Below, in pieces: positions 1-4,908 of a stretch of DNA of 5,173 nucleotides (positions within the stretch are counted from its first letter, which is position 1; each line of letters begins with the position of its first letter). Location: positions 1-5,173 of the forward strand of contig MVRP01000259.1 in NCBI GenBank assembly GCA_002067405.1. The letters are read 5' to 3'. A program made the position numbers and the translations under genes. Below the pieces are notes generated by a model, which did no database searches, was not told where the DNA came from, and worked only from the letters and a program-made list of their open reading frames with translations. Source of the DNA: Syntrophorhabdaceae bacterium PtaU1.Bin034 (lineage in GTDB: Bacteria > Desulfobacterota_G > Syntrophorhabdia > Syntrophorhabdales > WCHB1-27).

Positions 1-50
1 TAATTACGAAGCTCGGGCGCTTCCATTGTCTCAAGTATGCCAAGGTCCAT
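1..50 (-). CDS. 5' end of an unidentified gene running off the left edge (partial)
   Basis: Only the first 16 codons and two bases of the next are in the window: MDLGILETMEAPELRN, continuing beyond position 1. The start is supported by a perfect GGAGGT Shine-Dalgarno at 60-55 followed by two tandem ATG codons in the same frame (53-51 and 50-48). The second is preferred because it leaves 4 nt after GGAGGT, against 1 nt for the first. The reading frame is open to the edge. It is on the same strand as the mla operon but separated from mlaA by 173 nt holding two terminator-like hairpins, so it probably forms a separate unit or receives only read-through. Too little sequence is present to name a family or function. 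Confidence 0.65.
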   Translation of the reverse strand, partial: MDLGILETMEAPELRN

Positions 51-54
51 CATC

Positions 55-60
55 ACCTCC
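55..60 (-). promoter_or_regulatory. Strong Shine-Dalgarno that identifies the partial left-edge gene
   Basis: On the minus strand GGAGGT lies 4 nt before the ATG at 50-48. It is the main reason for treating the 50-nt open frame at the edge as a real gene start. Confidence 0.7.
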
Positions 61-100
61 AGTACGGATCGTGTCGCCGCCGATCAGCACTTATTTCTTC

Positions 101-122
101 AAAAAGTATCACCGTCGGTGAT
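101..122 (-). terminator. Small intrinsic terminator-like hairpin, second of two after mlaA
   Basis: On the minus strand ATCACC (122-117) pairs perfectly with GGTGAT (113-108) around a GAC triloop. It is followed after two bases by a run of five T (105-101). The stem is short and only moderately GC-rich. On the plus strand no T run follows, so minus-strand termination is the better reading. It may back up the hairpin nearer mlaA, or lie at the start of the left-edge gene's transcript if the weak promoter candidate at 125-154 is used. Confidence 0.5.
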
Positions 123-124
123 TA

Positions 125-154
125 AAATTACTTCAGCCTGCAATTTGGAGTCAA
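125..154 (-). promoter_or_regulatory. Weak promoter candidate for the left-edge gene
   Basis: On the minus strand TTGACT (154-149) and TAATTT (130-125) are 18 bp apart, which loosely fits a sigma-70-type promoter: the -35 is close to consensus and the -10 is poor. Transcription would begin near position 118, inside the 101-122 hairpin, which is awkward for an ordinary promoter. It is listed because the downstream gene needs a promoter if the two terminators work. Confidence 0.22.
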
Positions 155-174
155 GAAAAGTGGCGGGGGGCCAC
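153..174 (-). terminator. Probable intrinsic terminator of the mla operon
   Basis: On the minus strand GTGGC (174-170) pairs perfectly with GCCAC (164-160) around a CCCCC loop, followed at once by TTTTCTT (159-153). This is the usual GC-rich stem plus T-tract form, about 50 nt past the mlaA stop. Its 5' arm is also part of an alternative upstream hairpin (169-193), so the two folds exclude each other. Confidence 0.6.
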
Positions 175-193
175 GGCAAATTTCGGCGTGACC
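169..193 (-). other. Alternative hairpin overlapping the mla terminator
   Basis: On the minus strand GGTCACG (193-187) pairs with CGTGGCC (175-169), with six Watson-Crick pairs and one T-G pair across an 11-nt loop. The 3' arm covers the whole 5' arm of the 153-174 terminator stem, so forming this hairpin would disrupt the terminator. Whether this matters for regulation cannot be judged from one sequence. Confidence 0.35.
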
Positions 194-223
194 GTGTAAT
201 TCGGCCGGTTTTTACTGCTGTTC

Positions 224-1129
224 CTATTTGTCGATCGCGGCCTCACGGTATTGCACATAGCCGCTTCGCACCGCAATATAAGGATCCACCGCTGCCTTCT
301 TTATTGATTCGTACTCGCCAAGATGGAACGAGAGGGAATTTACCTTGTCGTGCACATACATGCCTGCGTCCGGCCAAAAGGGTACAAACCAGGTTCTTGG
401 GTTAAGGGCGAGGTCTCCCGCATAGCCAAGCGTATCGCGGACGGTTGAAGGGCCGATCACCGGCCACACGAGGTAAAACCCGGGACCCATGCGATAGAAT
501 CCCAGGGTCTGCCCGAAATCCTCGTCGTGTTCCCTGATCCCGAAACACTCGCCTGCCACGTCCCTCAAGCCGCCCACCCCGATTGTCGAGTTCACGACAA
601 GCCGTGCGAATTCCGTTCCTGCATGGTCCAGCTTGAATTGCAGGAGGCTGTTCACGATCCTTATCGGAGACATGACATTTCGGTAAAAGTTGGCGAAAAG
701 TACACGAAAATCCTCGCTCACCGCGCGTCTGTATCCCCTTGTGACCGGTTCCAGCACCCAGAAGTAGAGCTTGTCGTTAAAGAGAAACATGGCCCTGTTC
801 CACCGCTCCAGGGGGTCGGCGATGTACGGCGTCTCCGCCTTTTCTTCTGCAACTTCCGCCTCGGTCACATCACCGTACTGATCGCCCTCTCGTTCCTGAC
901 TCTTTTGTCCCTCTGCCTGGACCAAGATCAGGAAGCGGTCGTCCTTCTCCTCCAAGGCAATGCCGCCGAGAAGACTGAAACGCGATGTGTTCACCTCTTC
1001 CAGTGCATGCAAGGGTGATACCCATAAGCACAAGAAGCACAAGGGTAAAGATAACAGGGCAGGAAACACGGGCAGAAGGGCCGGATAACAGATCCGCTTC
1101 CGCAGCGTATTCCATGTCTCTTTGGTCAT
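224..1129 (-). CDS. mlaA: MlaA (VacJ) family outer-membrane phospholipid-trafficking protein
   Basis: In E. coli MlaA sits in the outer membrane beside porins and lets misplaced outer-leaflet phospholipid reach the carrier MlaC. This 301-residue product has the family hallmarks: DPLERWNRAMFLFND (105-119), NSTIGVGGLRDVAG (180-193), DFGQTLGFY (204-212), the GPGFYLVWPVIGPSTVRDTLG region (215-235) and the C-terminal DPYIAVRSGYVQYREA (282-297). The ATG at 1129 is chosen because it forms an ATGA overlap with the mlaC stop and has GGGGGAG five bases upstream; an in-frame start at 1264 would lie wholly inside mlaC. A basic N-terminus and hydrophobic stretch (about 14-40) form a signal peptide, probably cut after A42 (PLHA). 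I see no convincing lipobox, unlike E. coli MlaA, which is a lipoprotein. Residues 43-104 are an extra, largely acidic, low-complexity linker before the conserved domain, making the protein about 50 residues longer than E. coli MlaA. It is the last gene of the operon. Confidence 0.95.
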   Translation of the reverse strand: MTKETWNTLRKRICYPALLPVFPALLSLPLCFLCLWVSPLHALEEVNTSRFSLLGGIALEEKDDRFLILVQAEGQKSQEREGDQYGDVTEAEVAEEKAETPYIADPLERWNRAMFLFNDKLYFWVLEPVTRGYRRAVSEDFRVLFANFYRNVMSPIRIVNSLLQFKLDHAGTEFARLVVNSTIGVGGLRDVAGECFGIREHDEDFGQTLGFYRMGPGFYLVWPVIGPSTVRDTLGYAGDLALNPRTWFVPFWPDAGMYVHDKVNSLSFHLGEYESIKKAAVDPYIAVRSGYVQYREAAIDK

Positions 1130-1734
1130 GGCGTCTCCCCCACGCGTTTTTTGAGGGTATCGATCAGGGCTTCCGGCTGCTGGTTCGCAAGGATTTCCCT
1201 GAACTGGGTGCGATAGTTGGCGATAAGGCTCACGCCTTCTATCACCACATCGTACACCTTCCATCCGCCGCCTTCGTTCATTACCCTGTAGTTGATCGGC
1301 ACCTGGCCCGTCTTCGCGGTTACCACGCTTCTTACCTCCACAGTGTTGCCTCCCAGGGGAACGGCCTCCGTGAACTCGACCTTTTCGTTGGTATAAGCCG
1401 TAATCCGGTCTATGTAAGTTTCCTCCAAAAGCTCCTTGTAAAGTCTCACGAACTCCTTGCGCTGCTCCTGGCTGAACCTGTTCCAGCCCAAACCCAGCGT
1501 TCTCTTGGAAAGCTCGACGAAATCAAAAAGCTTGTTCGCTTCCTCCTTTATTTCCGCCCGCTTTTGCTTCTCTCCCTTTTCACCTTTCAGGGCAGGATTT
1601 CGCAGTACCTTGAGCACACTATTCACGTGGCTTTTGACTATTTCCATTGCCTCTGACGGGTCCTGCTGGGAGCGCGCAACGAGAGGAAACACAAGGACCG
1701 TTATGAATGCCGTGATGATTGCTATCCTTCTCAT
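1126..1734 (-). CDS. mlaC: MlaC family periplasmic phospholipid carrier (Ttg2D/MlaC)
   Basis: MlaC ferries phospholipid across the periplasm between MlaA at the outer membrane and the MlaFED complex at the inner membrane. The 202-residue product has a typical signal peptide (MRRIAIITAFITVLVFPLVA, cleavage likely after S22). A helical first half follows, with FVELSKRTLGLGWNRFSQEQ (72-91) and the EFVRLYKELLEETYIDRI helix (94-111). The beta-rich second half ends in the family motif GWKVYDVVIEGVSLIANYRT (157-176) and FREIL (178-182), where the lipid pocket is closed. Length is close to E. coli MlaC (about 211). The start is well supported: AAGGAGGG ends three bases before the ATG, which overlaps the mlaD stop as ATGA. 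The stop overlaps the mlaA start in the same way, so translational coupling on both sides is likely. Confidence 0.96.
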   Translation of the reverse strand: MRRIAIITAFITVLVFPLVARSQQDPSEAMEIVKSHVNSVLKVLRNPALKGEKGEKQKRAEIKEEANKLFDFVELSKRTLGLGWNRFSQEQRKEFVRLYKELLEETYIDRITAYTNEKVEFTEAVPLGGNTVEVRSVVTAKTGQVPINYRVMNEGGGWKVYDVVIEGVSLIANYRTQFREILANQQPEALIDTLKKRVGETP

Positions 1735-2213
1735 TTTCCCTCCTTAGGCGCGGACCCGCCGGGGGCCTTTGCCTGTCCGAAAATATACTGTCCGACCAAC
1801 TCCTCGATGCTTGCCGGCGTGACTGTGTTCGTAATGTAGGAGCCGGGGTTCAAAGGCTCACCTGCCCCTCCGGGATCGATCTTTATGAACTTGTCCCCGA
1901 TAAGCCCTGCTGTGTTGATTGCCGCCGAACCATCCGAATAGACGACAACATCCTTTTGGATCTTTATTGCCACCCACGCGACCTGCCTCTGCTTGTCTAT
2001 GCCCATACGGCTCACCGTACCTACCTCTATCCCGAATACTTCAACCGGGCTGCCCACCCTCAGCCCTGCTACGGAGGTAAAACGGGCGTAAAGCGTATAG
2101 GTGCTTTCGTGAAAAATGGAGACCTTGCCGAGTTTTACCGAAAGATACCCGATGCATATGAGACCGACAACGACAAAGATGCCTACCACCGTCTCCATCG
2201 AATACTTCTTCAC
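1731..2213 (-). CDS. mlaD: MlaD family MCE-domain protein, inner-membrane lipid channel subunit
   Basis: MlaD forms a homohexameric MCE ring on the periplasmic side of the MlaE-MlaF transporter and passes lipid to or from MlaC. The 160-residue product has a short cytoplasmic N-terminus, one transmembrane helix (about 8-28) and a single MCE domain (about 38-115) containing F45..V48-A-G-L-x-V-G-S-P-V-E-V and the G-L-I-G-D-K-F-I stretch (103-110). A C-terminal helix IEELVGQYIFG (136-146) resembles the LEDLIGQFLYG helix of E. coli MlaD that lines the central pore. The tail is short (147-160, Gly/Ala/Lys-rich), so the protein is about 20 residues shorter than in E. coli. The start is GTG at 2213, overlapping the mlaF stop as GTGA, with GGGGGA about 10 nt upstream. 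An ATG at 2198 would also keep the membrane helix but lacks a good Shine-Dalgarno. Confidence 0.95.
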   Translation of the reverse strand: MKKYSMETVVGIFVVVGLICIGYLSVKLGKVSIFHESTYTLYARFTSVAGLRVGSPVEVFGIEVGTVSRMGIDKQRQVAWVAIKIQKDVVVYSDGSAAINTAGLIGDKFIKIDPGGAGEPLNPGSYITNTVTPASIEELVGQYIFGQAKAPGGSAPKEGK

Positions 2214-3460
2214 GGCTTTTTGTCCCCCTGATCTACTCTGTACGTGGCCACAATACGCTGGTTGGTTTTCGTTTTCTGAACGATGTTGTCTATATCGTCC
2301 TTAAATGATACCTCCGAGGTCCCGCCTTTGACGCGGACCTCGAAAAAGTGGTTGGGCCCCAACCGGGGACTCGACATACTCTCTATTTTGAGAAGGGCCT
2401 GTTGCTCCAGTTCGTCCGCGTAGTTCATCATAAGCTGTTCTGCCTCGTCTGCCGTGGTGTGGGGGAGCACTGTCAGGATCTCTCCCTTGCTGTAACGGGC
2501 TGAAAAACCCCCAAGAGGCCTGAAGTGACGGGCCGTGTATTCGCCGAGCACCTCCATGACCTCCACCGGCGCCTCCGTACCGAGCGTTTCAGCGAGAAGG
2601 CCGAATTCGAGGGTAAAGAGTATGGCTGAAGTGACCGGGGCTACTTTTCCTTCCGAGAACAGCGAAACATAGCACGATCTGAAGGACTCTTTTGAAAGAA
2701 GACCTGTCAGCTCGTCCTGCAGCCCCTCCAGGCTTTGCAGGAATTCGGCGATCATGGGATGGTCCAGGCGGACGGCCTCTTCATAGGTCCCCTCGAAACC
2801 TACGTTGCCCTCCCACAAGAGCACCACGCGGTCGGAGACAAAGAAAACATCGGGTATGTCATGGCTGATCAACACCGCGGTAAAACCGAATTTCCTCCTG
2901 TACTGGGCAATCATGCTGAGGATCACGTTCTTTCGGATCGGGTCCTGTCCTGTTGTCGGCTCATCAAAGAGTACAATCTTGGGGTCGGTCACGAGTGCCC
3001 GCGCGAGGGCCGCCCGCTTCTGCATGCCGCCCGACAACTCGGCGGGATATCTCGATGCGGCCTCGGTAAGCTCTGTCTGTTCGATCCGCGTCATCACCTT
3101 TTCCTCTATCTCCTTCGATGACAGTGACGTAGTCTGCACGAGGGGAAGCGCCACGTTCTCAAATACCGTCATGGAATCAAAAAGTGCGTTATGCTGAAAA
3201 AGGTAACTTATCTGCCGCTTGTATTCGTTCCACTCGCTTCTCTTCATCTCGTTGACCGGTATGCCCCGGAAAAGTATCGTCCCCTCGTCCGGTCTCAAAA
3301 GACCGATGATGTGCTTCAGAAGCACGGTTTTCCCGGTCCCGCTCTTGCCGATGATCGTGGTGATCTCATTCTCGTAAATCTTGAGATTCACACGATTTAA
3401 TACCGTCTTTCTCTCAAACCGCTTTGTGACGTCCCGGAATTCAATGAGAGGAACTTTCAT
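2210..3460 (-). CDS. mlaF: MlaF-type ABC ATPase with a C-terminal degenerate GGDEF-like domain
   Basis: The first ~245 residues are a complete ABC ATPase of the Mla/Ttg2A type that drives lipid movement through MlaE. They contain Walker A GKSGTGKT (38-45), Q-loop Q89, signature LSGGM (142-146), Walker B KIVLFDEPT (161-169, with catalytic E167), D-loop GQDP (171-174) and H-loop H200. E. coli MlaF is about 269 residues; this one is 416. The extension (249-416) follows the layout of a GGDEF domain: D249xLTGLLSK at the entry (cf. DxLTGLxNR), a hydrophobic strand and helix (280-303), then FSARYSKGEILTVLPHT (319-335) where active cyclases have RYGGDEF. It closes with VQKTKTNQRIVATY (394-407), like the usual YxAKxxGRN end. 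The GG(D/E)EF motif is SKGEI, the usual metal-binding Asp positions are not kept and no RxxD inhibitory site is seen, so cyclase activity is unlikely. The ATG at 3460 has GAGAGG four bases upstream; ATG 3463 and GTG 3472 are in-frame alternatives. The domain call is by eye, strong for the ATPase and moderate for GGDEF. Confidence 0.93.
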   Translation of the reverse strand: MKVPLIEFRDVTKRFERKTVLNRVNLKIYENEITTIIGKSGTGKTVLLKHIIGLLRPDEGTILFRGIPVNEMKRSEWNEYKRQISYLFQHNALFDSMTVFENVALPLVQTTSLSSKEIEEKVMTRIEQTELTEAASRYPAELSGGMQKRAALARALVTDPKIVLFDEPTTGQDPIRKNVILSMIAQYRRKFGFTAVLISHDIPDVFFVSDRVVLLWEGNVGFEGTYEEAVRLDHPMIAEFLQSLEGLQDELTGLLSKESFRSCYVSLFSEGKVAPVTSAILFTLEFGLLAETLGTEAPVEVMEVLGEYTARHFRPLGGFSARYSKGEILTVLPHTTADEAEQLMMNYADELEQQALLKIESMSSPRLGPNHFFEVRVKGGTSEVSFKDDIDNIVQKTKTNQRIVATYRVDQGDKKP

Positions 3461-3464
3461 CATC

Positions 3465-3470
3465 CCTCTC
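3465..3470 (-). promoter_or_regulatory. Shine-Dalgarno deciding the mlaF start
   Basis: On the minus strand GAGAGG (3470-3465) lies four bases before the ATG at 3460 and one base before the ATG at 3463. It lies downstream of the GTG at 3472, which overlaps the mlaE stop but has no Shine-Dalgarno of its own. The spacing favours 3460, giving an 8-nt gap after mlaE. Confidence 0.5.
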
Positions 3471-4314
3471 ACATAAGAAAGGAAGTCACGACGTAGTCAG
3501 ATACGAGAATCATCGTGCACGAGAGGACAACCGAGCCCCTGGTCGCAAGCCCTACGCTCTTTGCTCCGGAACTTTCGGTTCGCATATGACAGAAGAACCC
3601 CTCGAAACAGCAGATGATCGAAACGATGACTGCAAATACGATCGTCTTTATGAAACCGCCCCGGATGTCTTCAATGGTCACGGATGCCTGCACCCGATAG
3701 AAGTATGCCCCGGCGCTTGATCCCATGAGGATGACTCCCGTGATGTAGCCGCCGATGATACCGATCAGATCAAAAAACGCCGTAAGAATGGGAAAGCCGA
3801 TAAGAGAGGCGGCGAGACGGGGACTGACGAGAAAACGGACCGGGTCGATCCCCATGGTGTCAAGGGCGTCGATCTGCTCTGAAATGCGGAGGATGCCTAT
3901 CTCGGCCGCCATTCCTGAACCGGAGCGGGCGGCGATCATGATCGCGGTAAGAACAGGGCCAAGCTCCCTGATCAAGGATAACGATATTGCTGCCCCGAGG
4001 GCACTGACCGAACCGAATTGTATGAGCGTGTAAAAAAGCTGCAGGCCGAGCACCATCCCGGTAAACAGGCCGACAAGGATGACGATGCCGCTCGACTTTG
4101 CGCTTACATGGTACACCTGCCACATTGTCTCTACGAACTGTTTGCGGCGGAATATGCCCGCAAAGGAAAGCACGAAGAAAATGAACAGCGCGCCGAGGTC
4201 GTTCACAAAGACGAGGGTCGCCCTGCCGATTGTCGCAAAAAACCGAAGGGCCAGACTGTGGGGCCGGTCTGAATTACCCGCTGTCTGCCCGAGTCCCGAT
4301 TCTCCCCGCACCAT
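3469..4314 (-). CDS. mlaE: MlaE family ABC permease of the phospholipid transporter
   Basis: MlaE is the inner-membrane permease that dimerises to form the lipid-binding cavity under the MlaD ring and is driven by MlaF. The 281-residue product carries the family core: ALGAAISLSLIRELGPVLTA (105-124), the AARSGSGMAAEIG stretch (128-140), and the cytoplasmic coupling segment SEQIDALDTMGIDPVRFLVSPR (145-166) that docks on the ATPase. Hydrophobic segments lie near 34-54, 74-97, 165-200, 222-243 and 260-280, with an amphipathic N-terminal helix (about 21-33) as in other MlaE proteins. The hydrophilic N-terminal extension (1-20) makes it about 20 residues longer than E. coli MlaE. The ATG at 4314 is preceded by a perfect GGAGGT (4326-4321) at 6-nt spacing. 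It is the first gene of the operon, unlike E. coli, where mlaF comes first. Confidence 0.96.
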   Translation of the reverse strand: MVRGESGLGQTAGNSDRPHSLALRFFATIGRATLVFVNDLGALFIFFVLSFAGIFRRKQFVETMWQVYHVSAKSSGIVILVGLFTGMVLGLQLFYTLIQFGSVSALGAAISLSLIRELGPVLTAIMIAARSGSGMAAEIGILRISEQIDALDTMGIDPVRFLVSPRLAASLIGFPILTAFFDLIGIIGGYITGVILMGSSAGAYFYRVQASVTIEDIRGGFIKTIVFAVIVSIICCFEGFFCHMRTESSGAKSVGLATRGSVVLSCTMILVSDYVVTSFLM

Positions 4315-4587
4315 TTACTGACCTCCGAAAATAATGTATGAACTGTTCCGGAAATTACAATCCCGGGCCATGTCATCTGTTACGCCCTTCCCGCTTCCGG
4401 GATGTTCCATATAATCGTTTCCCTTCAGCCGGGCTTGGGAGTTCATCTTTTTCCGTTATTCGGCAAACGCTGCCGAGCGGAGCAGGCAGCAGTTCCACGG
4501 GGTCAGACATTGGTGCCCTTGAAATAGATGACGCTGTGCGTTGCGGACCGGATAAAACGGGCACAAGAAACCGGAGCAGCTCTTCAG
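4315..4587 (-). other. Non-coding leader upstream of mlaE
   Basis: These roughly 270 nt between the terminator of the small upstream gene and mlaE hold no convincing gene. A 63-codon open frame (4564-4373) starts with GTG, has no Shine-Dalgarno and resembles nothing I know. The region ends in the mlaE Shine-Dalgarno GGAGGT (4326-4321). The mla promoter should lie here, but I find no good sigma-70 pair. The AT-rich GATTATAT around 4410-4420 could serve as a -10 but has no matching -35. TTGTAA-N16-TACATT near 4335-4365 lies too close to the start codon. Several hairpins are present: GCTGCC/GGCAGC (4490-4485 with 4474-4469) and TCCCG/CGGGA with a 4-nt loop (4402-4398 with 4393-4389). The mla operon may be transcribed from an undetected or activator-dependent promoter. 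Confidence 0.45.
4461..4490 (-). other. Pair of mutually exclusive hairpins in the mlaE leader
   Basis: On the minus strand GCTGCC (4490-4485) can pair with GGCAGC (4474-4469) across 10 nt. Alternatively CGGCA (4475-4471) can pair with TGCCG (4465-4461) across 5 nt. The two share bases 4474-4471, so only one can form at a time. No T-tract follows either, so neither looks like a terminator. It may be chance in GC-rich DNA. Confidence 0.25.
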
Positions 4588-4627
4588 GAAGAAAAGAAGA
4601 GGGCGCCGGTCAAGAATCGCGGCGCCC
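4588..4627 (-). terminator. Intrinsic terminator of the small CxxC-protein gene
   Basis: On the minus strand GGGCGCCG (4627-4620) pairs perfectly over 8 bp with CGGCGCCC (4608-4601) around an 11-nt loop, followed directly by the pyrimidine tract TCTTCTTTTCTT (4600-4589). It begins about 12 nt after the stop codon at 4639. A very GC-rich stem with an interrupted T-tract is a good terminator and separates this gene from the mla operon. Confidence 0.75.
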
Positions 4628-4638
4628 CGAATTCATAT

Positions 4639-4848
4639 CTACGCTCCCACACCACCTTGCTTCACATGTTTCTCGAATTCGCTGTAGACCATGTTCAGTT
4701 CTTCCTGTTGCCGTTTTTTTAGATCATTCCAGAGCCGCTCGCAATCGGTGCAGCCCTTCGAGTCCTTGATATACCGGTCCATCCGGGAAAGACTTTTTGA
4801 GAGCTCCGCTATCTCTTCCACCATGTCGTAATGCAAATTCTTAAGCAT
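4639..4848 (-). CDS. Small helical CxxC protein of unknown function (69 aa)
   Basis: I do not recognise this protein. Its 69 residues read as two helices: about 4-29 (LHYDMVEEIAELSKSLSRMD, amphipathic) and about 37-64 (highly charged, ending EFEKHVKQ). They are joined by a turn containing C33-T-D-C36. It has no signal peptide and no membrane segment, so it should be a cytoplasmic helical hairpin that could bind a metal or use the cysteine pair for redox or dimerisation; that is inference. The gene is well supported: GGAGGT lies 4 nt before the ATG, a near-consensus promoter sits 55 nt or less upstream, and an intrinsic terminator follows the stop, so it is an independent monocistronic unit. 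It lies between the mla operon and the CRISPR repeat, but nothing links it to either system. Confidence 0.82.
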   Translation of the reverse strand: MLKNLHYDMVEEIAELSKSLSRMDRYIKDSKGCTDCERLWNDLKKRQQEELNMVYSEFEKHVKQGGVGA

Positions 4849-4879
4849 AGTTACCTCCTGTCAACGCTTTATTTTTTTG

Positions 4880-4908
4880 AAAGTAGTGTCGATTGCCTGA
4901 CCTGTCAA
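4880..4908 (-). promoter_or_regulatory. Sigma-70-type promoter of the small CxxC-protein gene
   Basis: On the minus strand a perfect TTGACA -35 (4908-4903) is 17 bp from TACTTT (4885-4880), which keeps the key TA...T of a -10. Transcription would start near 4873, giving a leader of about 25 nt that contains an A-rich stretch and the Shine-Dalgarno. The inverted repeat TGACCTGTCA (4898-4907) overlaps the -35 and might bind a repressor, but it is short enough to arise by chance. Confidence 0.65.

Noticed and set aside
527..1018. Plus-strand open frame opposite mlaA
   Set aside because: Antisense shadow of a well-supported gene, with no recognisable domain and no Shine-Dalgarno checked as convincing.
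870..1115. Minus-strand frame with a lipoprotein-like hydrophobic N-terminus (LVLLVLMGITLAC) overlapping the mlaA signal peptide
   Set aside because: It is out of frame with mlaA, its downstream part is not protein-like, and the mlaA frame itself has a complete signal peptide continuous with the domain, so a frameshift is not needed. Chance overlap in a hydrophobic coding stretch.
1130..1264. N-terminal extension of mlaA by 45 codons to an in-frame start at 1264
   Set aside because: It lies entirely within mlaC, reads as unstructured Arg/Pro-rich sequence ahead of a normal signal peptide, and the ATG at 1129 has both a Shine-Dalgarno and the ATGA overlap.
985..1656. 223-codon plus-strand open frame opposite mlaC and mlaA
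   Set aside because: Antisense to two conserved genes; the translation matches no family I know.
4345..4375. Sigma-54-type promoter (TGGCCC...TTGT) upstream of mlaE
   Set aside because: The GG/GC dinucleotide spacing does not fit and the -12 GC is absent.
4373..4564. 63-codon minus-strand open frame in the mlaE leader
   Set aside because: GTG start without Shine-Dalgarno, no recognisable features, and it runs through the leader hairpins.
4601..4627. Plus-strand terminator from the same 8-bp stem
   Set aside because: No T-tract follows on the plus strand, and no plus-strand gene lies upstream.
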